Source of the DNA: Microcystis aeruginosa FD4
GTDB taxonomy: Bacteria; Cyanobacteriota; Cyanobacteriia; Cyanobacteriales; Microcystaceae
DNA: 64,000 nucleotides
Direction of reading: 5' to 3'
Assembly: GCF_009792235.1 (NCBI RefSeq)
Contig: NZ_CP046973.1
Location: 3,906,001 to 3,970,000, forward strand
Made by a program: the position numbers and the translations under genes. A model generated the notes under the pieces. That model searched no databases. It was given only the letters and a program-made list of their open reading frames with translations, and was not told the DNA's origin. Of this stretch, positions 42,509-50,716 are shown in pieces. The stretch's first letter is position 1; each line of letters begins with the position of its first letter.

Positions 42509-42874
42509 GCCGCTGCCTTGATAAGGTCTCCTATCCCCAGTCTATCATCTGGTTGGTGCGAGGTCATCGTGCTTCGAGTTGAGGGGCAGTCAAGGGAGAA
42601 GGCAAAGGCAAATCTGACATACCGCACCAAAATCCCTCACGGAAGCGGATAGTTCGCCTGAGAAGCAGTAAAACAGAAGAAAACACCTGAAACTCCTTCC
42701 CCTATGAATCCCTAAGCTAGGGAAAGAAATATAAAGATTTATTAAAATGTAGCTTTTGATACAGTTGGGGGGGGAAATATGTATTGTTTTGCTATCTGCC
42801 TTCTGTCTTGGGTTGGGTTGTTGCTTGACCTGGGTGCGAGGGGGGCGATTGCGCTATCCAAAGGTTAAAAAGAT
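42509..42874. other. Intergenic region upstream of the PEP-CTERM gene
   Basis: No gene supported. Contains a CCCTAAGCTAGGG palindrome near 42710 and a G8 run at 42768-42775 that could vary by slippage. Confidence 0.4.
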
Positions 42875-43606
42875 ATGAACTCTAAAAACTTACTCAAAAT
42901 TTTCAAGGTCAGTAGTCTTACTCTAGGTAGCTTTGCAGTAATTTCTATACTGCCTATATCTATAGGTAATTTAAAAGCTAATGCTCTTACTCCAGGTCAA
43001 TTCGTCAATGAAATTAAATCAATTGCAGAGCGATCTAAGAACGGAGTATTAAAAGACAGGGAAGAGATTGCACTTTTTGAAGCAGCACGCACAGAGTATC
43101 TAGATGAGCAAAAGCCAAAAAAAGTTGGTCAGGTTTTTAAAAAAGGCAGCCCTTTGGCTACCTTTATTCCTGGAAAAGATTTGACAGAAGTACTTACGTT
43201 TTCCTTCATTGACTCAGAAACAGATCTTCCAACTACAAGTCCTATAAGTATTGGAAGTGTGTCTTACGAAGTTAATCTTGATCCAACAACAGATATATGG
43301 AATCTTATTGGTTCTTCTACAGATAGTTCTTCAAATTTTGAAGTCATATTCAACCTCCCTTTAGACTTTGTTGAACCAATCATTCGTGGAATTCCATTTA
43401 TATCAAATGGAATTCCTATTGTAATACCAGCAAACGATGGTCCAGGAAATGTAGCTATTGGATACGCTTTCAATGTAGCAACTACTCCTGAACCAACCTC
43501 AACCATCGGCCTCCTCGCTCTCGGCACACTAGGCGCAGCCTCAACCCTCAAACGCAAACTAAAACCTTCCCAATCCACAGAAAAAGAAACCACAAAAGTA
43601 GGCTAA
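42875..43606 (+). CDS. PEP-CTERM sorting-signal protein
   Basis: 243 residues. Signal peptide at 1-36 (LTLGSFAVISILPISIG, then KANA). The mature domain contains no recognised fold. The C-terminal sorting signal is clear: TPEPTSTIGLLALGTLGAAST followed by a basic stretch KRKLK, i.e. PEP motif, hydrophobic helix and positive end. PEP-CTERM proteins are processed by exosortase and often go to the cell surface or extracellular polysaccharide. AAGG supports ATG 42875. Codon use in the 5' half is more AT-rich than in its neighbours, hinting at acquisition (inference). Confidence 0.85.
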   Translation: MNSKNLLKIFKVSSLTLGSFAVISILPISIGNLKANALTPGQFVNEIKSIAERSKNGVLKDREEIALFEAARTEYLDEQKPKKVGQVFKKGSPLATFIPGKDLTEVLTFSFIDSETDLPTTSPISIGSVSYEVNLDPTTDIWNLIGSSTDSSSNFEVIFNLPLDFVEPIIRGIPFISNGIPIVIPANDGPGNVAIGYAFNVATTPEPTSTIGLLALGTLGAASTLKRKLKPSQSTEKETTKVG

Positions 43607-43632
43607 ATTGCCCACTAAAAATATAACAAATG

Positions 43633-43668
43633 CCCCTTGATTCAGTCAGTTGAGGGGGTTTATTTTTT
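43633..43668 (+). terminator. Hairpin terminator after the PEP-CTERM gene
   Basis: CCCCT (43633-43637) pairs with AGGGG (43653-43657), followed by TTTATTTTTT. The stem is short. Confidence 0.6.
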
Positions 43669-43725
43669 GCCCTCTTACTAAACTATAAAAATTTCTGATT
43701 TTGCAGCTTATCATATCTGCCCTAA

Positions 43726-44679
43726 TTAGGAATCAACTTGACTAAGAGAGGAACGTCTTTTAAAAGGCATTAGTTTTTTGATTAATTCAGGTGTAATTAA
43801 GCCTTGGGGATAAAAAATTGTTCCCAAAACAATTAAAGTTCCAAAAATAATCAAACGACCATCGCGCAAGAAATTCCCCAACCAAATTGGTAAACCATTC
43901 ACGCCGCCGAGGGCGCGTAAAACTTCGGGCAAAGCAGTTAAAACAATGCCTCCCACCACCGGCCCGACAAAAGTTCTTGACCCACCAATTAAAACGAAAG
44001 CCAAGAAAATAATACTGGCATCAAAAGTTCCCTGACGGGAATTCCAAGTATTGAGAAAATGGGCGCTTAACGCTCCCACAACTGCTGCTAAAACTGCTCC
44101 GAAAGTGAAGGATAAAACTTTGTGATAGGTGGGATTAATTCCCATGGCAGCAGCGGCCAATTCATCGGCACGAATGGCATTAAATGCCCGACCAATTTTG
44201 ATGTTTTCTAACCGGTAGAGAAACAGCATAGTTAGGAATAAGAGGGGCAAAGCCAGCCAAAGGTAGGCTAATTGAGTAGTGAAGGGTTGGGGAATGGCGA
44301 AAATACCGACCGCACCGCCGGTTATCTCGAGATTAAGGGCAATAATTCTCAAAATTTCTACCCAAGCGATCGTGGCAATAGCTAAATAGATACCTCGCAA
44401 ACGGAGAACAGGAATACCTAAAACTATGGCTAATATTCCCGCAATAATGCCAGCAATTAACATTTCTAAAAAGACGAAATTAAGGGGATAATTGCTGCTG
44501 GTATTAGTAAAAACTTTCGTGGAAAGAATGGCGGCTACATAACCCCCTAAAGCGTAAAAACCGGGGGTTGCTAAGGATAATTGACCAGCCATTAAGGGCA
44601 GATAAACTGAAATGCCTAAAATGGCTCCAAATACCATTGAAACAATTAAAAAACCATAGGTGTTAAAAAAGTCAGCCAT
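43726..44679 (-). CDS. Branched-chain/neutral amino acid ABC transporter permease (LivM type)
   Basis: 317 residues with about eight to nine transmembrane helices. LivM family features are LPLMAGQLSLATPGFYALGGYVAA near the N-terminus and LRLRGIYLAIATIAWVEILRI, then AFNAIRADELAAAAMGINPTYHKVLSFTFGA, which is the conserved cytoplasmic EAA-like loop contacting the ATPase. In cyanobacteria such permeases belong to Nat-type neutral amino acid uptake (NatC/NatD) or urea systems. The partner subunits are not adjacent, so specificity is open. Plasma membrane. Confidence 0.88.
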   Translation of the reverse strand: MADFFNTYGFLIVSMVFGAILGISVYLPLMAGQLSLATPGFYALGGYVAAILSTKVFTNTSSNYPLNFVFLEMLIAGIIAGILAIVLGIPVLRLRGIYLAIATIAWVEILRIIALNLEITGGAVGIFAIPQPFTTQLAYLWLALPLLFLTMLFLYRLENIKIGRAFNAIRADELAAAAMGINPTYHKVLSFTFGAVLAAVVGALSAHFLNTWNSRQGTFDASIIFLAFVLIGGSRTFVGPVVGGIVLTALPEVLRALGGVNGLPIWLGNFLRDGRLIIFGTLIVLGTIFYPQGLITPELIKKLMPFKRRSSLSQVDS

Positions 44680-44806
44680 ATTTTCAGTAAGCGGTTATTG
44701 GAGGTTTAAGTTAGGGGAGTCAATTAGCTAATTTTATCACCGTTCTCTCCCACCTCATTCTCTGGTAATTCTCGAAATTATCATAATTTTTTACTTGGCA
44801 CTTTTC

Positions 44807-44932
44807 CTATATGGTAGCGTTAGCCACCTGAAAATTAACCCAGAAGCGATCCATCAGGTGCAGGCGATCGGCGAGTAACCAGTAATCACCCTCCATCTCT
44901 ACGGTGATACTTTTGCTTTGCAACGGTTTCAA
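44807..44932 (-). CDS. Possible small ORF
   Basis: 41 codons from TTG 44932. The translated part KSITVEMEGDYWLLADRLHL, then MDRFWVNFQVANATI is compositionally protein-like and not repeat DNA, but no SD is seen and no family was recognised. Could be a small cyanobacterial protein or a gene remnant between livM and mntP. Confidence 0.25.
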   Translation of the reverse strand: MKPLQSKSITVEMEGDYWLLADRLHLMDRFWVNFQVANATI

Positions 44933-45032
44933 TTCGATGATAGATAAATGAGAGGATCATGAGATAAATATGAAAGTTTTTTGGGGAAAAATTAGTTAAG
45001 ATAAGAGGAAATTAAAGGATAAACAAATATAG

Positions 45033-45605
45033 ATGTTTACTTCACTCGAACTTTTAACCACTTCCTTTGTGGCCGTGGGATTAGCCGCCGATGCCGTGGC
45101 CGTTTCTCTGACCAGTGGCCTGATGATTCGTCATATTCATGTTAATAAGGCTTTGAAAATTGCTGTGTTTTTTGGCGGATTTCAAGCGATTATGCCGATG
45201 CTCGGTTGGGGTATCGGCCTCACTTTTCGCGAGGAACTCGCCTCTTTTGACCACTGGATCGCTTTTATTATTTTAGGGGCGATCGGCAGTAAAATGATCT
45301 ACGAAGCTGTTCAAAATGACGACGAGGAAAAAGGGTTTAATCCTCTAGATTTCTATACTTTAATCGGATTAGCGATCGCTACTAGCATCGATGCTTTAGT
45401 AGTTGGTTTGGGTTTATCGATGATTAAAACTCCCTTACTTTTAGCTTGCACTGTCATCGGTTCTATTACCTTTGCTTTATGTTTTATAGCTGTTTTTATC
45501 GGGCATAAATTCGGTAATCTATTTAGTCAAAAGGTGGAAATTCTCGGTGGTTTAGTTTTAATATTAATCGGCAGTAAAATCCTCATTGAACATTTAATTG
45601 CCTAG
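45033..45605 (+). CDS. mntP: MntP-family manganese efflux protein
   Basis: 190 residues with six predicted transmembrane helices in two repeated halves. Each half carries the D-A motif: AVGLAADAVAVSLTSGLMIRH in the first and LAIATSIDALVVGLGLSMI in the second, with GGFQAIMPMLGWGIG between. This is the MntP/DUF204 pattern; the two acidic sites bind Mn2+. Role: export of excess Mn2+ from the cytosol, relevant in a cyanobacterium with high Mn demand. No yybP-ykoY-type riboswitch was recognised upstream. The 3' end overlaps queC by 12 bp tail-to-tail. Confidence 0.9.
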   Translation: MFTSLELLTTSFVAVGLAADAVAVSLTSGLMIRHIHVNKALKIAVFFGGFQAIMPMLGWGIGLTFREELASFDHWIAFIILGAIGSKMIYEAVQNDDEEKGFNPLDFYTLIGLAIATSIDALVVGLGLSMIKTPLLLACTVIGSITFALCFIAVFIGHKFGNLFSQKVEILGGLVLILIGSKILIEHLIA

Positions 45606-46322
45606 ATTATCTCCATTTTTCACTATCCTCCCTATTTTCCCCGGCTGTTTCAACAGGGGAGTGGCTAATTCGGGATAACCGGCCTCAATTAAAGCCTGAT
45701 CTCTGATACGACAGGAATCGCATAAACCGCAGGGTTCAACTTCGCCTTGATAACAAGACCAAGTATCAGCAATGGGAACACCTAAACTAACAGCACGACG
45801 GACGATATCTACCTTACTATTCATCACCAAAGGGGCAATTAATTGGGGTGCTTTCCCTTCTAAACCCGCTTTCGATGATAAATTAGCTAAAGTTTGAAAG
45901 GCATCTAAATACTCGGGACGACAATCAGGATAACCAGAATAATCCACCGCATTAATTCCTAAATATATCGCCTCCGCTGCCCTTGCTTCCGCTAAAGAAA
46001 GAGCGATCGAAATAAAAACTGTATTTCTCCCCGGCACATAGGTAATCGGGATAATATTCGGGTTAATTCCCTCTTGGGGAATAGCTATAGATTGATCCGT
46101 TAAAGCGGAACCTCCCCACAAAGATAGATTGACTTCGATCAGATGATGTTCTTTAATATTGAGGAAATTGGCAATTTTTTTCGCCGCCGCTAATTCCCGC
46201 TCGTGTCTTTGTCCATAACGAAAGGAAAGGGCAATTAATTGATAACCAGCAGCTAGAGCGATCGCTGCTGTTGTCGCTGAATCTAATCCCCCGGAAAGTA
46301 AAATAATCGCCTTTTTTGTCAT
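45594..46322 (-). CDS. queC: 7-cyano-7-deazaguanine synthase
   Basis: 242 residues. ATP pyrophosphatase PP-loop SGGLDSATTAAIALA at the N-terminus, VPGRNTVFISIALSLAEARAAEAIYLGINAVDYSGYPDCRPEYL in the centre, and a zinc site with four cysteines (SCYQGEVEPCGLCDSCRIR). Role: converts 7-carboxy-7-deazaguanine to preQ0 using ammonia and ATP, for queuosine or other deazapurine modification. The start overlaps the stop of the upstream aspartyl protease gene (TAATG), so it is the third gene of a tight operon. queE lies about 1 kb away on the same strand. Confidence 0.95.
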   Translation of the reverse strand: MTKKAIILLSGGLDSATTAAIALAAGYQLIALSFRYGQRHERELAAAKKIANFLNIKEHHLIEVNLSLWGGSALTDQSIAIPQEGINPNIIPITYVPGRNTVFISIALSLAEARAAEAIYLGINAVDYSGYPDCRPEYLDAFQTLANLSSKAGLEGKAPQLIAPLVMNSKVDIVRRAVSLGVPIADTWSCYQGEVEPCGLCDSCRIRDQALIEAGYPELATPLLKQPGKIGRIVKNGDNLGN

Positions 46323-46684
46323 TATCCTAATGTCACCTGTGTTTGTTGATAATTAGCTACTAAGATAAATTGTTTTAGCCACCGCGAACCTAACAAAATC
46401 TCCTGAATTGCCTCCCCTGCAAAAACGGGAATTTCGTATTCCTGACCATCAATTCTTACTCTGCCCAAATATATATCAAAAAATGCTTCTCCTTGGGCGG
46501 TGCGTAACTTATCTTGGTTTAAAAATGGCCATTGAAGACTGCGAGCATCTTGGTCATTCATAACACAAAACTCCGTGAAACCAGTATCTAGCATAGCTTC
46601 TACAGGTAACACCAGACCATTAGGGCTGACTAAATCGATATCAAAATAAATTTGACCATTTTCTCCAAATCTCCCTTCAATCAT
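46322..46684 (-). CDS. Small clan-AA aspartic protease
   Basis: 120 residues. LPVEAMLDTGFTEFCVMN contains the catalytic Asp-Thr-Gly at about residues 33-35, and VFAGEAIQEILLGSRWLKQF is the second core motif of single-domain retropepsin-like proteins. Such proteins in cyanobacteria often occur with a short partner upstream. Here ATG 46684 overlaps the TGA of the preceding gene (ATGA) and its stop overlaps the start of queC (TAATG). Substrate unknown. A toxin-antitoxin-like pair is one guess. Confidence 0.75.
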   Translation of the reverse strand: MIEGRFGENGQIYFDIDLVSPNGLVLPVEAMLDTGFTEFCVMNDQDARSLQWPFLNQDKLRTAQGEAFFDIYLGRVRIDGQEYEIPVFAGEAIQEILLGSRWLKQFILVANYQQTQVTLG

Positions 46685-46998
46685 ATTCTGCCACTAACTC
46701 CAGTTTCATTAATGCCAAAGATATGATGGATTTTGTCGGGATATTTTGCCCTTGCTTTTTTACTAGCCACTTCTTTGTCGGGATCGATAAAATAATCGCC
46801 GCTATCAGGTTCGATCGCAATGTACCAACCATAATAATGTTTCATTAACCGGGGCTGTAAACTCTGAAAAATCGGCCAACAACGATGATAAAATTCTAAT
46901 TGTCGGGCGCGATGTTTGGCCTTTTCTTCCTCTGTAGCTTGAATCTCTGGAAAAACTCGACCACGACGCACTACTCGTTCAGAATTGTTGTTAGACAT
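46681..46998 (-). CDS. Small basic protein, partner of the aspartic protease
   Basis: 105 residues, charged: VVRRGRVFPEIQATEEEKAK, YHRCWPIFQSLQPRLMKHYYGWYIAIEPDSGDYFIDPDKE, then ARAKYP. The YYGWYIAIEPDSGDYFID segment occurs in many short cyanobacterial proteins encoded next to retropepsin-like genes, as I recall it. AGAGG supports ATG 46998. First gene of the three-gene operon with the protease and queC. Function unknown. Confidence 0.65.
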   Translation of the reverse strand: MSNNNSERVVRRGRVFPEIQATEEEKAKHRARQLEFYHRCWPIFQSLQPRLMKHYYGWYIAIEPDSGDYFIDPDKEVASKKARAKYPDKIHHIFGINETGVSGRI

Positions 46999-47034
46999 AG
47001 TATTTAACCTCTTGTTAGTAAATTATGAATTATG

Positions 47035-47300
47035 AATTGGGGAGTGGGGAGTGGGGAGATGGGGAAGTGGGGAGATGGGGAAGTGGGGAGATGGGGAGAT
47101 GGGGAAGTGGGGAGATGGGAATTATGAATTATGAATTATGAATTATGAAGTGGGGAAGTGGGGAAGTTGTCTCATCACCCTATCACCCCAAAACCCTATC
47201 ACCCCAAAACCCTATCACCACAAAACCCTATCTCCCTATCACCTCCTGACTCCTGATAACTGACTCCTGACTCCCGACTCCTGACTCCTGATCACTGATA
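47035..47300. repeat. Mixed simple tandem repeats
   Basis: GGGGAGAT/GGGGAAGT units (47041-47118), GAATTAT units (47119-47149), CCCTATCACCCCAAAA units (about 47180-47235) and CTGACTCCTGA units (47240-47305). No coding. Confidence 0.9.
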
Positions 47301-47305
47301 ACTGA

Positions 47306-47923
47306 CTAGCGGACTCCTAAAAACTTATGGGTTTGGAGACTGAGGCGCCATTGGGGATGGTGGAGAACATAATTAAAGACTAACTCTTTGCTTTCTACCC
47401 TATTCCATTCGGGTTGCAGATATTTAATCACCCCTTGCGATAACTTACTTTCCTGCATAGCTGCCCATTCTAAATCCCCTGGATTAGCCACGACAATTTT
47501 TAACTCATTCACCCGTGCATAAATACTAGGATCGGGCATTTTATAAGTTTTAGGAGAAAAAGTCACCCAATCGAAAACCCCAGTAAAAGGATGAGCGCCA
47601 GAAGTTTCTAAATGTACCCGTAAACCCTGATTCTTTAATTCCTTGGTCAAAGGATCAAGATTGTGCATTAAAGGTTCCCCCCCGGTAATCACCACCATAG
47701 CGGGGTTAGCCCCTTTTGCCATCTCAACCAATTCCCGCACCGATTGTTGGGGATAACGGTGGGCATTCCAAGACTCTTTTTGGTCGCACCAAGGGCAATA
47801 GACATCGCAACCTCCCAAACGGAGGAAAAAAGCATTGCTTCCCGTCCAAAAGCCCTCGCCCTGCACAGAATGGAAAGTTTCGACAACAGGATAGGTACAA
47901 TGGTTTATGCTAACCGTTTTCAT
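47306..47923 (-). CDS. queE: 7-carboxy-7-deazaguanine synthase (radical SAM)
   Basis: 205 residues from ATG 47923, whose product begins MKTVSINHCTYPVVETFHSV. The radical-SAM cysteines are arranged GGCDVYCPWCDQKESW with TGGEPLMHNLDPLTK. The first Cys (GGC) to YCPWC spacing is the unusual CxxxCxxC form of QueE. Role: ring contraction of carboxytetrahydropterin to CDG, the step before QueC. The open frame reaches 47980 but runs into the divergent Ycf51 gene. Start codons of the two genes are only 21 bp apart. Confidence 0.93.
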   Translation of the reverse strand: MKTVSINHCTYPVVETFHSVQGEGFWTGSNAFFLRLGGCDVYCPWCDQKESWNAHRYPQQSVRELVEMAKGANPAMVVITGGEPLMHNLDPLTKELKNQGLRVHLETSGAHPFTGVFDWVTFSPKTYKMPDPSIYARVNELKIVVANPGDLEWAAMQESKLSQGVIKYLQPEWNRVESKELVFNYVLHHPQWRLSLQTHKFLGVR

Positions 47924-47944
47924 AGAATCAGTATTATATAAAAT

Positions 47945-48457
47945 ATGGACATTCCCCTGAACTTTGCCAAATACATCCAATGGTCTGGTATTGCCACGCT
48001 GGTTTTTTTGGTACTCACGATTATCGCTTTTCTCGTCGGTTGGGGAATCCGCTTTCGTCTCGTCGGTGTCACTAGCTTTATGGCCGTGTTGACGGTCGGA
48101 ATTTTCGGTCTTGGGTTAGGACTGTTTACCCGCACAGAAATTCCGGGAGCGGTGAGATTCTCCCTTGTCTATGATAACGGAGCTAATCAAGCTGTTATCT
48201 CCCTGCCCAATACTGTTACTCCCGAGCAGGTGGAAGCAACCCTAAAACAAGCCGCTAGTGACTTGTTTTCCTCTGGTCGCGCTGGTGCTGGCGGTAATAA
48301 TCAATTTATCATTAGCGCTCGCACTCTTGTTCACCCTCAGCCCGGTTTATCTGCTCCTTTGTACTTAGGACAGATTAAAAAATCCTTCTCCGCTCTGGGG
48401 GATAATACTCCTGAACTACAGCTTTTTCCCGAAAGTTTCGCTAAACTTAGCCAATAA
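47945..48457 (+). CDS. ycf51: Ycf51-family protein
   Basis: 170 residues with two N-terminal transmembrane helices (about 15-35 and 40-62) and a soluble C-terminal domain (IPGAVRFSLVYDNGANQAVISLP, then FIISARTLVHPQPGLSAPLYLGQIKKS). This matches the Ycf51/DUF2518 family conserved in cyanobacteria and some plastids. Role unknown, probably thylakoid or plasma membrane. Divergent from queE. Confidence 0.85.
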   Translation: MDIPLNFAKYIQWSGIATLVFLVLTIIAFLVGWGIRFRLVGVTSFMAVLTVGIFGLGLGLFTRTEIPGAVRFSLVYDNGANQAVISLPNTVTPEQVEATLKQAASDLFSSGRAGAGGNNQFIISARTLVHPQPGLSAPLYLGQIKKSFSALGDNTPELQLFPESFAKLSQ

Positions 48458-48477
48458 TCCTGAGAGGTTGTCAAAAA

Positions 48478-49587
48478 ATGTCCAATGCTGTCGCTGTTTT
48501 GCCCCTGTTAATCGCCCCCGCACAAGTGATTCGGGGTGACAATGCCCTCGAAGAATCCACCGGCAAATTAGCGGATTTGGGGAAACGTCCCCTCGTGGTG
48601 GGCGGCGATCGCAACTTAGCTTTTTTGTCATCTCCCCTGAAAAATCTCACTCCTAGCTATCACAGTTATGCCCCCGATTGTTCGGAGAATTCCCTAGCAT
48701 ATTTAAAGGCATCTGTCAAGAGTCATGAGGCAGATTTTGTCATTGGTGTGGGTGGCGGCAAAGCCCTCGATACGGCCAAATTACTCGCCCATCAGTGCCA
48801 TTTGCCGATCGCCACGATTCCCACCTCCGCGGCCACTTGTGCCGCTTGGACAGCCCTATCTAATGTCTATTCTGACGCGGGGGCGTTTCTCTACGATCTG
48901 TCCCTAGCCCGTTGCCCAGATTTATTAATTCTCGATTACGGTATTATCCAAACTGCCCCGAAAAGAACCTTAATCGCCGGTATTGGCGATGCGATCGCTA
49001 AATGGTACGAAGCTTCCGTCAGTAGCGGTCATTGCACAGAAACCCTGATCATTGCCGCTGTCCAACAGGCCCGGGTTTTGCGGGATATTCTTTTCCAAAA
49101 ATCCCCGGCAGCCCTGGAAAATATCGGCGGGGAGGACTGGAAACAGGTGGTGGATGCTACCGTTTTATTAGCCGGAGTAATTGGTGGTTTAGGGGGTGCT
49201 AATTGTCGTACCGTGGCCGCCCATGCAATTCATAATGGTTTAACCCATATTCCCGCTTGCCATCATGTCCTGCACGGGGAAAAAGTCGCCTACGGCATTC
49301 TCGCTCAATTGCGTCTAGAGGAAATAGTTTTGGGCAATCAATTGGCACTATCGGCCCGGGGGCAACTAATCCAGTTTTATGAACAAATTGGTTTACCGAA
49401 ATCCCTAGAGGATTTAGGATTAAGAGATGTTTCCCTTGCCCAATTGCGCCACGCAGCCGCAATTGCCTGTCAGCCTAATTCTGACATTCATCGCCTACCT
49501 TTTACGGTTTCCCCTGAACAAGTTATGGCGGCCATGGTTTCTACTACCACTGCCGATCCGATCGTGCAGAAAGTTAAAGCTAATTAA
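48478..49587 (+). CDS. Iron-containing alcohol/glycerol-dehydrogenase-like protein
   Basis: 369 residues. The NAD-binding region FVIGVGGGKALDTAKLLAHQCHLPIATIPTSAATCAAWTALS and the metal region IHNGLTHIPACHHVLHGEKVAYGIL (His pairs) match group-III iron/zinc alcohol dehydrogenases close to glycerol dehydrogenase. Substrate uncertain. Cyanobacterial homologues are unassigned to a pathway as far as I know. GAGAGG supports ATG 48478. It follows ycf51 by 20 bp, so cotranscription is likely. Confidence 0.85.
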   Translation: MSNAVAVLPLLIAPAQVIRGDNALEESTGKLADLGKRPLVVGGDRNLAFLSSPLKNLTPSYHSYAPDCSENSLAYLKASVKSHEADFVIGVGGGKALDTAKLLAHQCHLPIATIPTSAATCAAWTALSNVYSDAGAFLYDLSLARCPDLLILDYGIIQTAPKRTLIAGIGDAIAKWYEASVSSGHCTETLIIAAVQQARVLRDILFQKSPAALENIGGEDWKQVVDATVLLAGVIGGLGGANCRTVAAHAIHNGLTHIPACHHVLHGEKVAYGILAQLRLEEIVLGNQLALSARGQLIQFYEQIGLPKSLEDLGLRDVSLAQLRHAAAIACQPNSDIHRLPFTVSPEQVMAAMVSTTTADPIVQKVKAN

Positions 49588-49674
49588 GGGCAATATTTTC
49601 GGGACTTATGGCTTTATCTGCTGCGGGTGAGTAGTGATTTTATTGTAGTGGTGATAGCTCAAACTTTTGCTTTG

Positions 49675-49878
49675 TTGGTCAAGAAAGTCAAACAAGTGAT
49701 TAAAGTGTTAGAAGCGGATGGCTGGTATCTTGCTAGAACACGAGGAAGTCATAGGCAGTATAAACATCCCTCAAAATCTGGTACGGTAACGGTATCGGGG
49801 AAATCCAGCGTTGATGTTCCTATTGGGACTCTTAAAAATATATGGCGACAAGCTCAAATTGAGGAGGACAAAATATAA
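49675..49878 (+). CDS. hicA: HicA-type mRNA interferase toxin
   Basis: About 67 residues from TTG 49675. The open frame reaches GTG 49627 but the extra part is not HicA-like. Motifs: VKQVIKVLEADGWYLARTRGSHRQYKHPSKSGTVTVSGKSS, with the catalytic His in GSHRQYKHP, and DVPIGTLKNIWRQA. dsRBD-like fold, ribosome-independent mRNA cleavage. The last base of its stop is shared with the ATG of hicB (TAATG). Confidence 0.88.
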   Translation: MVKKVKQVIKVLEADGWYLARTRGSHRQYKHPSKSGTVTVSGKSSVDVPIGTLKNIWRQAQIEEDKI

Positions 49879-50087
49879 TGCGATATGCAGTTGTTATTGA
49901 AAAAGGAGAAAATAGCTACGGTGCTTATGTTCCCGATCTTCCCGGTTGTGTTGCGGTTGCAGAAACATTAGAAGAAGTTAAACAATTAATTGCTGAGGCA
50001 ATAATTTTTCATTTGGAAGGCTTAAAAGAAGATGGATTAACTGTTCCTGAATCACTGTCGATCTGTGAGTATGTAGATGTAGCTTAG
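49878..50087 (+). CDS. hicB: HicB-type antitoxin (short form)
   Basis: 69 residues. RYAVVIEKGENSYGAYVPDLPGCVAVAETLEEVKQLIAEAIIFHLEGL is the partial RNase H-like HicB fold. The long form's C-terminal HTH is absent, so DNA binding would need another factor. SD GAGGAC precedes ATG 49878. Neutralises HicA. The stop is immediately followed by a truncated HigB-like frame. Confidence 0.92.
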   Translation: MRYAVVIEKGENSYGAYVPDLPGCVAVAETLEEVKQLIAEAIIFHLEGLKEDGLTVPESLSICEYVDVA

Positions 50088-50208
50088 GGGGTTCCAAGGT
50101 GGAAATAAGATTAGACTCATAGCAGCAATTCATTACAATCGACAAAAAATTTATATTCGAGAAGTTTTAACTCATGCTGAATACGACAAAAACAAATGGA
50201 AGGAGTAA
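50083..50208 (+). pseudogene. HigB toxin remnant (C-terminal third)
   Basis: The frame FQGGNKIRLIAAIHYNRQKI, YIREVLTHAEYDKNKWKE ends in TAA at 50206-50208. It matches the C-terminal part of HigB/RelE-like toxins (NIGGNKYRLIxxIHYNxxxVYIREVLTHAEYDK). The N-terminal two thirds are missing because hicB ends directly before it. Probably truncated by recombination. Confidence 0.7.
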
Positions 50209-50213
50209 AAAAA

Positions 50214-50435
50214 ATGCCGACGATCGATATAGAGAAAACCCAGCAAGCCTGGACAAACTTAAAGCAAATACTCTTTATTCCTCCCAGCGAATCAGAATAT
50301 GAACAATTAGTAATTATGTTAGATAATTTGATAGATGAAATAGGAGAAAATGAAAATCATCCTCTTGCTTCTTTAATGGAAATTTTGGGAATATTAATAG
50401 AAAATTATGAACAGGAAAATGTTCCCGAATTATAA
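50214..50435 (+). CDS. HigA-like antitoxin without HTH
   Basis: 73 residues from ATG 50214, backed by AAGGAG at ideal spacing. An ATG at 50196 is inside the HigB stop region and less likely. TQQAWTNLKQILFIPPSESEYEQLVIMLDNLIDEIGENENHPLASLMEILGILIENYEQENVPEL resembles the N-terminal, toxin-wrapping part of HigA antitoxins (EYExxLxxLDxLxDEIG...LVExYE). The XRE HTH expected downstream is missing. Orphan now that HigB is broken, or it may protect against other HigB copies. Confidence 0.55.
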   Translation: MPTIDIEKTQQAWTNLKQILFIPPSESEYEQLVIMLDNLIDEIGENENHPLASLMEILGILIENYEQENVPEL

Positions 50436-50716
50436 ATTAAAACAGGCAGCCCAAAATCAAATCCATGAATGGTAGGGGTGGTGCGTTCCCCAATATTGGT
50501 TAACCTTGAAATTGTCATGTTTTTAGGGAAGACACCCTAGGAAGCGATGCTGCAATCCAAACAAATAAAACAAAGCGAACATCACACCAGTATAACCCGC
50601 CGTATCAGCATATAGTGTATTTGTGTAAGTCCTGTCTGAGAAAGTCCTGCCAGAATGAGATAAAATCTGAGGTCAAACCCTTTTAATATTCCGCTTAACC
50701 ACATTGCATAAAACGC

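Noticed and set aside
44740..45030. Mn-sensing yybP-ykoY riboswitch upstream of mntP
   Set aside because: I looked for the conserved motifs and found none.
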